Made by a program: the position numbers and the translations under genes. The notes under the pieces were generated by a model. That model saw nothing but the letters and a program-made list of their open reading frames with translations, made no database searches and had not been told where the DNA came from. From positions 781,501 through 845,500 of the forward strand of contig JACEVL010000469.1 of NCBI GenBank assembly GCA_020284085.1: a stretch of 64,000 nt of DNA, read 5' to 3'. Shown here one piece after another: positions 42,001 to 52,850 of the stretch (its first letter is position 1; each line of letters opens with the position of its first letter). This stretch comes from Aporrectodea caliginosa. Lineage: Eukaryota; Annelida; Clitellata; Crassiclitellata; Lumbricidae.

Positions 42001-43733
42001 TTGCCTAGCCCTGCAGCATATTTGAGCAATGTCATCTAAACGTAACGGTTATCATCAATTTGGATTATACTGCATTCGAGACATTGTCCTCGTTGAAAAT
42101 AGAGACAGTGCCTATATTGCATGTTTCGTTTCAATACTGCTATTAAATAGCCTGATGACTCCGTTAGCATTATGCTTCTAGCTGATGTCTTGAATTTCCA
42201 ACTGCGCAACAGCGAATATCATCGTTTAGTTGTTCCTTATTTTGTCTTTGTTTCATTGTAAATCGAGTCATAAGAGAAAATTAGTAATTTCTTTTTAACT
42301 AAACTTATGCTTCTAAGAAAAGCTGCTTTTCTTTAGAGTGTTCGTAGAATATTACTCTTATAAATATCCTTTCCATTTTCAAGCGCAAGTCGTTATTTGG
42401 TATTAATATGTAAACAATATAATATTATACATTAACCTTGTAAGATCTTTTGACTTTTTAAACAGCCTGGTTCACCGAGTTCATATTCTTGTTCTTGGTT
42501 ATCGATGAATTCCAGTAAATAGTGATTTTCGTCACTTAAGGCTTGTCGTACAACAAGAAATGCTCTAGGGTTTTTACTGTAGAATAGATGGTGGAGAAGA
42601 GCTCGACATCTTTCTGGTCTTGTATGATTCTCGTGGTGGATCCTCTGCAATTGGTCGATAGTGATCACATTTTCTTGCAACAACCAATCACTCAGTCGAT
42701 CCGGTTCAACATCGGACACAAATTTAGCATAGATATTCAATATCCGATGCTTTATCTCATCATTTGTGAAACATCCTGAAACATATTGTAAAGAGTCGCT
42801 GCAAATGACGACACCACACCTTCTCAGCATAACTGTCAACTTTCTTATCTCAAATTCGACTTCGTAATTTTCAGAATTCTATAAAATGTAAGATTGAATA
42901 GATTTAGTAATCAAACTGAACGTTGCAGTGTATTATTCTGTAAACTGTGTCGCTGGTCTAGATCAGTGCTTCCCAAAGTGGTGGTCCGCGGACCGGCACC
43001 GGTCCGCGAGCCCTCAGTTTTCGGTCCGCAGAGTGAGTCAAGAAACTGGTAAAATTGTCTCGGAATCAGGAAATGGCTATTATAATATTTTTAAAGTCAT
43101 AAAAACGCTTTTTATGCTAGCAGTAAGAGGGCAATAGAGTCGCACTAGATATGCATTTAAATCGATTTTAACACACATTTGAGAAATCTATTTTAGGTGA
43201 TCGAAAACAGAAATAATAAATAAATTTAGCACAGGTTCTCCTGCAGTGGAAAAATTCCTGCCGGTCCGTGACACTGAGAAGTTAATTCTGCCGGTCCATG
43301 ACACTGAAAAGTTTGGGAAGCGCTGGTCTAGATGGCTTCTAAACATGAAGAACATATGCTGAGGAATTGCTTGATATGCTAAGAATAATAATACAAATCT
43401 GTGGATAATAACCTTGTAGAGCCGTTCCTGTGTGGGGCTGAGCACCGGGTTCTTGGTTGTAGATGTCTCCGAGTAAGCGGTGATTTTCTTTACTCAAAGC
43501 TTGTCGTACAGCAAGAAATGCTCTAGTGTGTTGAGTGTAGAAAAGATGGTTGAGAAGAGCTCGACATCTGTCTGATGCTGTAGGATTCTCGTGGCGGATC
43601 CTCTGCCATTGCTCGATAGAGATCACACCTCCTTGCACCAAATGATCACTCAGTCGATCCGGTTCAACATCGGACACGAACTTTGCATAGATGTTCAATA
43701 TCCGATGCTTAATCTCATCGTTAATCGAAGAAT
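38896..43733 (-). CDS. CARD-CARD-coiled-coil adaptor-like protein (5' end not found)
   Basis: Minus-strand exons 43733-43413, 42775-42437 and 39044-38896, all phase 1 at their joins, read through to a TAG stop. The first two each encode one death-fold caspase recruitment domain: NDEIKHRILNIYAKFVSDVE, then PDRLSDHLVQGGVISIEQWQ or PDRLSDWLLQENVITIDQLQ, then RCRALL(N/H)HLFY, AF(L)(A/V)VRQALS. The third gives a 48-residue charged helix (IQQLEKDNKDQETRWKAEKD, LMEMQKKLEEKLKLREK) ending SADISPI. CARDs assemble signalling complexes by homotypic contact, and the coiled coil suggests oligomerisation, as in CARD9/BCL10-type adaptors; which pathway is unknown. The two CARD exons are tandem duplicates. 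A hAT MITE lies between them. ATG at 43764 could start without a further exon, but an upstream exon is equally possible. Confidence 0.72.
39868..39963. repeat. GTAT microsatellite
   Basis: About 24 copies of GTAT adjoining the 3' end of an inverted SINE, so it is probably the expanded SINE tail. Confidence 0.95.
39964..40180 (-). mobile_element. tRNA-derived SINE, family 1, copy b
   Basis: Inverted relative to 24558-24780. The B box reads GGTTCGAATCC on the minus strand (about 40102-40112), with the shared body GTAAGTCCTTCACTCGCAAT and 3' end GCGCTATAACAAGTG. Lies in the intron after CARD exon 2. Confidence 0.8.
40822..41310. mobile_element. Element with CCGTAGTTTAG ends enclosing GAAGTTGGATTGATGA repeats
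   Basis: Inverted ends CCGTAGTTTAG(A/G)TTGGTAAATT at about 40830-40855 and 41282-41306. The interior is about nine degenerate units of 35-45 bp built on GAAGCTGGATTGATGAAATA. No ORF. The same unit appears in inverse orientation around 5.5 and 7.1 kb. Confidence 0.6.
41530..42020 (-). mobile_element. Non-LTR retrotransposon 3' fragment
   Basis: Minus strand MYALRILTAHGLSCPGLYDV and TVARLLYASPAWWGFASQRE then RYLPSDSPTFEQ, same family as 25890-27200. Ends in a short ACTTACTTATT tail. In the intron after CARD exon 2. Confidence 0.78.
42437..42775 (-). CDS. CARD exon 2
   Basis: 339-bp symmetric phase 1-1 exon; acceptor ATGTTTCAG, donor CAAG|GTTAAT. Clearly paralogous to CARD exon 1, ending in a longer acidic tail (EQEYELGEPG). 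Confidence 0.78.
42964..43325. mobile_element. hAT MITE, 362 bp, perfect 8-bp TSD, between the CARD exons
   Basis: Ends CAGTGCTTCCCAAA...TTTGGGAAGCGCTG lie between gtctagat (42956-42963) and gtctagat (43326-43333). GGTCCGCGGACCGGCACCGG and CCGGTCC(G/A)TGACACTGA motifs lie inside the ends. Confidence 0.88.
43413..43733 (-). CDS. CARD exon 1
   Basis: 321-bp symmetric phase 1-1 exon; acceptor CTTGTAG, donor CAAG|GTTATT. CARD spans roughly ILNIYAKF to LLGDIYNQ. Confidence 0.78.
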
Positions 43734-43889
43734 CTACAAGACATGGAATCTCTACAGCAAACACTCGTTTTAGCGGTTCTTCTTGTGTGAATGTAATGAA
43801 AATGTTAATCTAAGAAGATATTCAACGCCAGAAAGCAGCTGCATCAGATTGACAAGCATATACACCCGTGTTGCAGGCAAGGTGGACTC

Positions 43890-44165
43890 TAGGTTAAAAT
43901 GTATTCTAGAGTACATCATACCTAGGCAGTAGGCACAACGTACTCTAGACTAGAGTACATAAAACCTAGGCACAACGTACTCTAGAGTACATCATACCTA
44001 GGCAAACTGTACATAGAGTACATCATACCTAGGCACAACGTACTCTATAGTAAATTATACCTAGGCAAAACGTACTCTAGAGTACATCATACTAAGGTAC
44101 AACGTACCCTACATGTAGAGTACATCATACCTAGGCACAACGTACTCTATGTAGGGGATTTGTAC
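43890..44165. repeat. Minisatellite, unit about 33-36 bp (CTAGAGTACATCATACCTAG)
   Basis: Seven or more imperfect copies of ACTCTAGAGTACATCATACC then TAGGCACAACGT. Each unit carries near-palindromic GTACTCTAGAGTAC and CCTAGG. Confidence 0.9.
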
Positions 44166-44459
44166 CCTAGATTCTACACTGCTTCAATCATTGCACATTC
44201 TAGTTAAGTCATAGAAATTACGTATTTAAAAAAATTAAAGACTTTAAAATGACAGCAGCCATATTTTAATTAAAAAAATTTACAGGAGATCAATTAAACA
44301 CTCTTCGAAAATTTTCCAGTTTGTATAGCCTCAGCAACCAATGTCCTTAAGACTCAATCTTCTTAGCAACCAATCTTCCTAGCAATTAGTTTCAAAGATG
44401 ATTTAGTAGTTTTTACACGTAATTAGCCAGAGGTAAACAAATTGGTCAGATTACATGGT

Positions 44460-44890
44460 GTCACTTCCAGTCCATTTCTGTGTTTCTCCTCCGTCAGGCC
44501 AAAGCCAACGATGAGTCCTCAACTTGTCGTCTCCAGAGTTCTCTATCCTTGATTTTCATGTTGAGGTTTCTTGGTCTCTTTACCAGACGGTAACCAATCC
44601 TCTTCTGGCAGGGTAAGGAAGCCGGTGGGCCACTTTTTATGACCTCTTGCGCCCTCAGGTGTCCTTCCAACACCTGCCTCCTGCGTTGGCCAGCTATTTT
44701 CGGGGTTCCCGGTGAGCCTGTCCACCTCGCGAGACGCCCAAGGTGGTCCTTCTGCCCAGGGTTTTCACCACTGGGCTTTCACCACTGATGGCATAGCCCC
44801 ACCTGGCATTCCCCTACTTAGCCGTTCACCTCCCCCACCGCGGTGAGGTGCAGGTAGGACTTTGGGTGGTCCATTACTCAACTATAATAG
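44460..44890 (-). other. GC-richer repeat-like block, possible retroelement 5' region
   Basis: Clearly higher in GC than its surroundings. On the minus strand the frame reads WASREVDRLTGNPENSWPTQ, then EAGVGRTPEGARGHKKWPTG. I do not recognise it. It may be a LINE 5' UTR, since a LINE follows. The flanks 44166-44460 and 44890-45335 show nothing clear. Confidence 0.3.
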
Positions 44891-45339
44891 ACACCGTATT
44901 TGATCCCCTTTTAAATCCAAAACAACCCAACCCTCTGACTTGAATTTGATAGTTGCGTTCTAGTAGTGACCTCTGAGCCACGAAAACAATAATATAGGCC
45001 TACTCAACAGATAAATGGTTCCTCATTTCAAGATCTTGTCTCTCAGAGTAACGCGAAACAGAGTTTTAACTTTTAAAGGCGATTCTATTGGGCAGTACAT
45101 GCAGATAACCATTTCTAAGGCTTTTGGCACTTCATATTTCCTCTTTTAAATGTGACAATTGTATTTTATTCGTTAACAATCATTCGTATAATTTATTGTC
45201 AATTTAATTTTTGCATTAATATGGAATCAGAAAGGCGATGAATGCAGCAGCTAGGCAGACGGTATTGTATTTTTCTGGCTGACATTTATCATTATTATTA
45301 TTTTCCCCTGAGGAACATACGATCCGTTGCGAATTTATA

Positions 45340-47765
45340 TATTAATTAATTAATTAATTTCTGGGTTGACGAAACCTCGTCAAGTCCCGGCAGGGAAAAT
45401 GCTGCGAAAGGTCACCGCATTAAAGCGTTGAATCGCAATTGATAGGCGCTGGAGAAGAGGGCATGTTTATCTTGCGTCTCCAGATACATGTGTAAGCTCT
45501 GTTATGAACGTAATACCAGCGTTGCTGATACAGTTAAGAGTTTCAATGGCCAGCGGAACAACATAATATCGCAGTACTTAGGAGTGAGTTATACTTTGAT
45601 ACTTTCCTAGAAGCCACCAGTTCCACGACCACCACCGGACGAATAAGGTATAGCAGCCAAATATGAGGCAGGGCTGCACGATGTCGGTCATAGTGACATG
45701 ACTGACATCTCAGATCAAACTACGGCCATTGCGCCACGGAATGAGCGTGAGCCCGTCAGGTCTTTGCAGTCAGTCCTGGATAATCCAGGTGGTTCCTTGA
45801 TTACAGTGAAACCCGCACGACCTAGGTTTCGGCAGATTAAATCATTTAAGATGGTATGCCGTGCTAAGAGAAAAGGACTCAAGCTACCAGATAGGCCACG
45901 AGACCCATCAGTGATCCGCCATGGGCAATTGTGGGGTTCGAGAATACTTGTTCCAAGACGAAGACCAACGGCGATTCTTACAACCTCATTATCCAATCTA
46001 AGATCACAGGTGGGTTGTTGGTAATGCAAATAACCAATCACCTGTAATCACCTGTGGTGCAGAGGTCGCTTTGAAACACGCTTGATGGTATGTATCGGTG
46101 AAGGAGGCTTCGAGACGAACAGCAACCTGTAGAAAAAGTAGTTTATCCAAGTATGATTGCTTGTGGATGAAACTCTGGTCTGGATGCAGATGACAAGAAG
46201 GCCGGAGACGCAAGCGAGGACTCCCGACGTTTGCTAAGTCCACAAGCTTTGACTGGGAGAGAAACCTGGAGCCACTGACTGTCGGACAAAAGAACATTGA
46301 GGATCGAACTAAGGCTCTCAAACAAGACAGAATTACATTCTTTCAGGTATACAAAAGGATGGTTAAGTCATGAACAGCATGAAGTGTGTGCAACAGATAA
46401 TTGTAAACTAAACGAGTAGCAGCAGCAGTGGTTAAAGTGGTTTGGGTGAGCAGTGGAAACTCTGAAAAGAGTTTTCTTGGAACGCATGTGCTATCATGGT
46501 CCCATTGCATGGTGAGCAGTGGGAACGCAAGCCAAAAATTTTGGGAGCAGTGGGAACGCCGTTCCCACAGTTCCTACACCACTTTAAACCCTCATCAGCA
46601 GTATTATAGGGGTGTCGTGTTTGGCAATAATACCCAACGTTGGAATAGCCAGGGGCAATTTGAAAAGCCAGATTTCCGACAAGCTGTGAATGCCTTAGCG
46701 GTCAATAATGGGTCTCCTAAAGATGTTGCAGGTCCTGGTTTGATGAATTGGAACTGATTGAGAGGCTAAGGAATGGTCGTCATCGGGGAGCGCGAGATCA
46801 CCTCACACCGCGTGGTTAAGTTGTGACCATAGGGATTCAAACTCCCGCTCAATGCTTGCCACATTAGCGGTCACATCGGATGTCTTTCCACTATAAGTAA
46901 GATCGTCCAAAAATCCGAAAAAGAGTTGAGAAGTGATGCCTTGAAGAACTGGCTGAAGAGGGATACAGAACAACCGTGCACCGAGTGTATCCCTCTGTTG
47001 AGGAGCAGCCTAGGATAACAGGACCTGAGACATCCGCATAAGCCAAATGGCAGATAAGCATTGGTGCCGGGAAGGAAGTCACCAACAGCAGAAAGCTTGT
47101 GGTCTCGGTTAAGGCTGTTAAACTCGTTTGAGAAATCAAATTTAACGAAACTGAATCCGATTCAATGGTACCGAGGAATCGTCTGGATGTGTATACCGCT
47201 TCCTCACATCCACCAGAAACACCCTCACCGACCTGTTTGGAAGAGAAAAATGTGATCTCGTTGAAAAGTGCAAAAGTGTTAGCGCATGTGGAATGTGGAT
47301 GCTAGTCCGCGGGAGTAGTAACCGATTATAACTGGGCGAACATACCCCGAATTTTTCTCAGTGCAAAGAGTGTTTCGTCACAGTTAATCAAACTTGTTCG
47401 GGACAGACACCGGGCAAAAGGATGAAAACTAGAACAGTGATTGCTGAAACGAGTTGTGACTCGACGGAATTGATCAGGTCGCGGAGATGTTGGGGTCGGA
47501 GACCGTGTAGTACCCCGGATGCACCCGGTGGGAAGGATCGAATGCGGCTGAACGCCTCCTGTTCTGTGGCCTGGAAAGGAGTCACAAAACTGACAACGCC
47601 TACTGGTGGAATTACAATGCGCTCTTGTGGAGGTGCAGGGTTTTCAAGTGTTTGAAGCGTAACTCTTCCAGAGTGTCCTGCTTAACTGGTACCGGCTTAT
47701 CATCTGAAGAGAGGAATCTCACAGCTACGCTGACAACTGTGTAGTTGCTACTTCAGCGATTGCTT
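45340..47765 (-). mobile_element. Degenerate non-LTR retrotransposon (LINE A)
   Basis: Minus strand, several frames: FLSSDDKPVPVKQDTLEELR, AFSRIRSFPPGASGVLHGLR and PQHLRDLI; DTLGARLFCIPLQPVL, FGFLDDLTYSG (catalytic YxDD equivalent), LLSDSQWLQVSLPVKACGLS, LRLDNEVVRIAVGLRLGTSI and IARHTILN-like sequence. The 3' tail is an ATTA repeat (45340-45360). Many frameshifts and stops. Clade uncertain. It abuts LINE B, which probably inserted into it. Confidence 0.75.
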
Positions 47766-48131
47766 CGTCATTGCTGGCTTTGGACCTGTTTTATTTATTT
47801 TTTTATTATTTATTTATTTATTTGAATAAGCGAACAGCAAGAACTCAATAGAAAAAAACAAAAAAAACAAACATAATATACATTAAAACAATGTTCAGAA
47901 ATGTTAACTAGACAAGTTAATGTTATAAACAGTGCAATAATAAGATACATCGGTTCATAAGCACTAGAATAACAACTGATGAGGAGAAGAAGCACAAAGT
48001 GCTTATCGAGTCATCCCCATAGGTAGGAAAACTAGATGGGTAGGGTGGTACTAGAAGCAAAAACAGAAAGGCTACATCAGGAAAGGATCACTGGAAGTCA
48101 ACAATATTAATTTCGAGCAAAGTAGGATAAT

Positions 48132-49775
48132 TTAGAAGTACTGGGAGACCAATAAGGATTTAAAAGTATATTTAAAGAATGAAAGAGAAAGGGCAGATCG
48201 TACAGAAGGATCAATAGAATTCCATAGTTTGGGACCCGTGATACGAACCGAGGAAGAGCGAGCCCCAATTCTAGATAACGCAGATCGATAATCGTGCTTC
48301 TTACGTGTATTATATTGGTGGAGGTCAGAATTAGTTGTGAAAAAATTTTTAAATATGGGAGGAAGAAGACCCATCTGATGCCTATACATAAGAGTGGCCA
48401 GTTGATGACGATAAATATCATATATGGAGAGTAAATTGAGAGATTTGAATAGTGGGGAACTATGGGCAAGGTAATGTACACCAGCAATGATTCTAATCGA
48501 TCTCTTCTGGAGTAAAAAAATAGGTTTAAGGCGATTTGGAGAGCCTCCAGCCCAAGCAGTAGTACAGTACGTTAGGTAGGGCAGCATAAGCGAATAATTA
48601 TATAAATTCCTTAGGATTCCAGTAGGCAGCTTCCACTTGAGTGTGTTAATAATGCCCACCACCTTAGATACTTTGTTTTTAACCATCAAAATATGGTCAT
48701 GCCAAGTCAAGTGTTCGTCAAGAATAACACCTAAAAATTTTACATTAGGAACACGTTTCAGTTCAACAGAATTTATTAGTAGGGGTTGTATATTTAGGTC
48801 AGTGTAGGTGGTCCTAGGACCACTGAACAAAACATAATTAGATTTCTTTATATTAAGTAATAAAAAGTTAGCACAGAACCAGTTGGAAAGATGATTAAGT
48901 TCGAGAGTCATGTCCTGGAAAAGATGCAGCACTCTGGACGAGGAAAGAAAGGCAGACGTGTCATCAGCAAAGAGTATAAAAGTAAGGGTCTTAGAGGAAT
49001 GAGAAACATCATTAATATAGATTAAGAAAAGTAGAGGGCCAAGTATGGACCCCTGGGGAACCCCACAGAGAATGGGAAGTAGGTCAGAAATGGCGCCAGC
49101 ATAAGAGACAAACTGGAATCTGTTAGTAAGAAAAGAACCAAACCATTCCAATGGTAAGCCACGAATGCCATAATGTGATAGTTTGTCCAAAAGGATATCA
49201 TGCCGGATCGAATCGAAGGCTTTAGAAAGATCGAGGAAAACACCCAGTGTTTGTTTATGAGAATCCATAGATTCCGAAATACGGTCAATGGTTTCAAGGA
49301 TAGCCAAAGCAGTGGAATGATTCCTTCGAAAGCCGAACTGGTTATCATATAAAATCTGGTTCACATCTAGGAAATCATATAATCTTTTATGGACAATCTT
49401 TTCAAGTATCTTAGAGAAATTAGTCAAAGTCGATATGGGACGATAGTTAGTCATATCTTGAGAGCTACCAGATTTGAATATAGGAATAACTTTGGCAATC
49501 TTCATTAAGTCAGGAACAATGCCCTGGCCGATAGACTGGTTGATCAAATGAGCCAACGGCAAAGATAAATAGGAAGCATAACGTTTAAGCAGCTGAACAG
49601 AGAAATCTGAAGACGAGGTAGGGCTAGTTAACTTAAGATCAGAGATAATATTAAATATTTCATATTCGTTGGTAGGAGCAAAAAAGAGAGAGTTAGGATT
49701 AGAGTCCTTTAAATAGTCCTTGTAGTTACTAGAAGTAGAAGGAATATTGGTCGCCATATTGGGTCCAATGCCCAC
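48132..49775 (-). CDS. LINE B ORF2, C-terminal part: reverse transcriptase
   Basis: 547 codons open. RT motifs: IPIFKSGSSQDMTNYRPIST, FGFRRNHSTALAILETIDRI, GVFLDLSKAFDSIRHDILLD, GVPQGSILGPLLFLIYINDV, catalytic FADDTSAFL, LNIKKSNYVLF, KFLGVILDEHLTWHDHI, then the typical C-terminus (LPYLTYCTTAWAG, YNTRKKHDYRSALSRIGARS, WNSIDPSVRSALSLSFFKYT). Ends LLVSQYF. It lacks its own biological start; it is the continuation of the upstream frame. Confidence 0.9.
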   Translation of the reverse strand: MGIGPNMATNIPSTSSNYKDYLKDSNPNSLFFAPTNEYEIFNIISDLKLTSPTSSSDFSVQLLKRYASYLSLPLAHLINQSIGQGIVPDLMKIAKVIPIFKSGSSQDMTNYRPISTLTNFSKILEKIVHKRLYDFLDVNQILYDNQFGFRRNHSTALAILETIDRISESMDSHKQTLGVFLDLSKAFDSIRHDILLDKLSHYGIRGLPLEWFGSFLTNRFQFVSYAGAISDLLPILCGVPQGSILGPLLFLIYINDVSHSSKTLTFILFADDTSAFLSSSRVLHLFQDMTLELNHLSNWFCANFLLLNIKKSNYVLFSGPRTTYTDLNIQPLLINSVELKRVPNVKFLGVILDEHLTWHDHILMVKNKVSKVVGIINTLKWKLPTGILRNLYNYSLMLPYLTYCTTAWAGGSPNRLKPIFLLQKRSIRIIAGVHYLAHSSPLFKSLNLLSIYDIYRHQLATLMYRHQMGLLPPIFKNFFTTNSDLHQYNTRKKHDYRSALSRIGARSSSVRITGPKLWNSIDPSVRSALSLSFFKYTFKSLLVSQYF

Positions 49776-51403
49776 AAAAACTTGTTGAATTCCCTAGCAA
49801 TAAGAGAAGGATCAGAGGTCAGTTGATTATCAATACAGAGAGGAACATTCATTTGGAGGGAAGTGGAATGGCCCATGGCTTGTTTAATAAGTTTCCAAGT
49901 TTTGCGGAGGTTATTGTTATGAAGTTCAAACATACTGGCATAATAGAGTCTTTCACTATTACGTAATAGCAACGTGAGCTTATTTTTATATTTTTTGTAG
50001 TTAATTAAAGATTCCTCCGTTTTTTGTCGAAGGTAAATTTTATATAGTTTATTTTTAGTTTTGCAAGATTTCAAAAGAGCAGAGGTCATCCATGGCCTAA
50101 GCTTAGTTTTATAGATCCTGACTTTACGGGTGGTGAGCGGGAAACAAGTATTATACATATCAAATATTTTATCATTGATTAAGCAGAGTATAGTATTTGG
50201 GCAGTCCACCTGAAGAACATCAGACCAGTATTCATTATCAAGCATGGATTGGAAATTAAGATGAGCTAGTTCATTATTCGGACGGTAAGTGATAAACTTG
50301 GATTTAGCCAAAGGCGGAAGTTCCCAGTCAAGAATAACAAATACAGGAAAATGGTCACTAATGTCTGTTTGGAAGATTCCAGGAAGTTCTTTATAGGAAA
50401 GTACATTGGTAAAAATGTTATCGATTAGTGTCGACGAGTGTAGGGTGAGTCTGGTAGGCTGAGTGATAAGAGGATGAAAGAAAGAGGAGGACATGGTGTC
50501 AAGAAACACATTGGAAGAAAAATGAGAATCAATATTGAGTAGATCGATATTAAAATCACCACATAAGTAACAGGGTTTGTGCAATTTATTAAGATATAAA
50601 AGTAAGGATTCGAGGTCAGTGTTGAATAGTCTAGGGTCAGATTTGGGAGGTCTGTAAATTACACCAATAATGATATCCTTGTGATCAGGTAGGGAGATGT
50701 TAACAAACAAGAACTCAATAGGACTAATTGGGCAGAATTTGACATCAAGGGCCCAGGAAGAGAATTTCTGGTCAATAAGTAAGGCAAGACCACCGCCATT
50801 ACTAGTAGTGCGAGATTTAGTAAAAGTCTTGTAGCCCGAGCAATTAAGTCCACCTTCGGTAGCTACGGTGGTCCAAGTCTCAGTTAGAGCAATAATGCCA
50901 AAATGGGCTTCCAGACTATTAAGGTAATTCCAAAATTCGGAGCTATTTTTATTATAACTACGAATATTGAGATGGATAATTTTGAGGTTATCCTGTAATC
51001 CATGCTTCCTGATCAGGTCATTAAATTGGTTTTCTAGGTAATAATTGGAAGAGGATCTTATTAGAGGAGCTAGGAGATTAGCATCAGGGTCAGTCTCATC
51101 ATTCAAGCCAATACAGGTGGTGCTAGCTCTAGTCAATGAGTTAAGAGGATCCCCAGCAGGGGGTGGGAGCAAAGTAAGAGTTGGGCTAAGGAGGTTAGTT
51201 ACTGATAGGAGCTCAGGATCTAAGCTGACATCATAAAATGGCATTAACCTACTAATACAATAATTACATAGGGTTGGAGTGCTAGATTGGTGAGTAAGGT
51301 AAATGGCTGAGGGCTGACAAGAACATAGATTATTTGTGGCAGTGTGGCTCCAAGGAGCATCACTTGTGGCCAAAACATTAAGTAAACTTTCAGCCATATG
51401 CAT
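49709..51403 (-). CDS. LINE B ORF2, N-terminal part: apurinic-type endonuclease
   Basis: 564 codons open. Starts MHMAESLLNVLATSDAPWSH. Endonuclease signatures in order: LKIIHLNIRSYNKNSSEFWN, IIALTETW, IIIGVIYRPPKSD, YLCGDFNIDLLNID, STLIDNIFTN and the catalytic SDHFPVFVILDWE. A Cys-rich segment near residues 28-50 (CSCQPSA, LCNYCISRL) is of unknown role. The frame leaves the coding path at FNKFL, next to a five-A run on the plus strand. The reverse transcriptase continues in the next frame. Confidence 0.88.
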   Translation of the reverse strand: MHMAESLLNVLATSDAPWSHTATNNLCSCQPSAIYLTHQSSTPTLCNYCISRLMPFYDVSLDPELLSVTNLLSPTLTLLPPPAGDPLNSLTRASTTCIGLNDETDPDANLLAPLIRSSSNYYLENQFNDLIRKHGLQDNLKIIHLNIRSYNKNSSEFWNYLNSLEAHFGIIALTETWTTVATEGGLNCSGYKTFTKSRTTSNGGGLALLIDQKFSSWALDVKFCPISPIEFLFVNISLPDHKDIIIGVIYRPPKSDPRLFNTDLESLLLYLNKLHKPCYLCGDFNIDLLNIDSHFSSNVFLDTMSSSFFHPLITQPTRLTLHSSTLIDNIFTNVLSYKELPGIFQTDISDHFPVFVILDWELPPLAKSKFITYRPNNELAHLNFQSMLDNEYWSDVLQVDCPNTILCLINDKIFDMYNTCFPLTTRKVRIYKTKLRPWMTSALLKSCKTKNKLYKIYLRQKTEESLINYKKYKNKLTLLLRNSERLYYASMFELHNNNLRKTWKLIKQAMGHSTSLQMNVPLCIDNQLTSDPSLIAREFNKFLWALDPIWRPIFLLLLVTTRTI

Positions 51404-51909
51404 GTATGTGACAGTAATAGATCAGAAAGAATCTCAATTCATGGGTGGGGAGAGTAGCCCAAGGTACTAAGTGAGATAAAAGCATTACACACCTAGTATG
51501 AACATCTGATGAAGTAGTGGCAAACAGTTCTAATTTAACAACCATTGATAAGTAGCAGTCGGGGTTTAACTCATACATTACAAAAATAATATGCAATGAA
51601 ACAAAAATAGGGCAAGAGCTTTTGCCCGAGATAATAACAAAAAAGTTAGAATATACTTGCAAAAACATGAAAATGACAAAAAAGAAAAGAGCAAGCAAAC
51701 CACAGAGTGCGAGGCAAATACACAACAACACTAGATAATGAAAAACCTTCAGAGAGGTCAGTTCCGTAGACAGGTATGCGCCGGAGGACCATATAGATCC
51801 AGAGAAACGAAGACTATGACCCGGAAAATATCCATGTAGATCCAGTGAAATGTTGACTGAGAAACGTTGACTGTGACACGAAAAATATCCACAAAGAAGA
51901 ACAGTCACG

Positions 51910-52850
51910 GATACTGTAGATTTTCAGTAGGGCATCGAATCACTGGTGGGTTCATAGGTCCAGGTCTCCAACTATGGATGAAGATAAAGCGGTCACAACG
52001 CGAGAGAGGGAGACACAGCGAGGTTAATTAGGTCACTCCCAGTTGGTCTGCAATTGGGATTGTCGGATTCAGCAGTTTCTTAGGCCCATCTTTGGCAGTT
52101 GTTGCATAAATTTTCCCATTCCATGACCAGATTCTGAAAATTCTGTTTTATTGCTAGGATACGTCAGGGCTCTAGGCAAAGATTTCCCCAGTCCCAACGG
52201 AAGATGTTGCAAAGAAATTCTTCTCGGCCCGCCTCTTAATGGTCGACATCAAATTATGGTGTCTGCCGCCTCTGACTGGCTGTTCGAAAAACAAGATTAT
52301 AAATTGACAAGAGAGTTTGCCCCATATACTGGAGTTCGGTGATATTCACGGTGCTTCGAGGCTATGAACCATGAAGTGTCGAACGCTGACTGGAGTATTC
52401 AACTTTAAAGAACTATGAAATTATCGGCTGCGGCGCCTGCGCGCTGTTGCCTTCAGGAACGATGAAGGAGCAGTACTGTTGAAGACCGGACATGAATGGC
52501 GTTGGAAGTCAGTTGAAACTCTATCGGCAGTTTGCTCCTGAGTCCTGGTCGATTGAATTGAAGATTGAGATTCGATGAGGCGATCATTTCAGAGCGATAA
52601 GAGTGGCTGCTGAACTCTACTATCCAGTGATGTGACATTTTGTGACTAAACGTCGGAGTTCCACATAGAATTCAATCAAACCGATGTAGGCCTATTGGCT
52701 TGAATCTAATGAAACACTCAATCATATTCCTTTATTCAAAATCAGGTTGGCAATATAGCAGCTTGTTACAACAGCAGTAGGGGTGGCTAAATAATGCATA
52801 ATATTCAGTAGATATTTTGAAATGATCGCCCTCCAATACTAATAGTCAAA
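51910..52850. other. Unassigned stretch between LINE B and the duplicated segment
   Basis: No clear gene. It may contain the 5' part of LINE A or the edge of the duplication. Confidence 0.35.

Larger units (their letters stand above)
47790..51910 (-). mobile_element. Nearly full-length Jockey/CR1-group LINE (LINE B)
   Basis: Contains an ORF2-type apurinic endonuclease plus reverse transcriptase on the minus strand, a 3' tail of AAATA units (47790-47825), and a 5' region upstream of 51403. It is the youngest-looking LINE in the window, interrupted only by one frame change at the A-run 49776-49780. The 5' boundary is not certain; no target duplication was found. Confidence 0.85.

Noticed and set aside
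43890..44165. CRISPR-like array of regular repeats
   Set aside because: Units are contiguous without unique spacers and the genome is eukaryotic; a minisatellite explains it.
51390..51908. 172-codon hydrophobic frame upstream of LINE B ORF2, candidate ORF1
   Set aside because: It overlaps the ORF2 start only slightly and shows no zinc-knuckle, esterase or RRM features of LINE ORF1 proteins; more likely 5' UTR.
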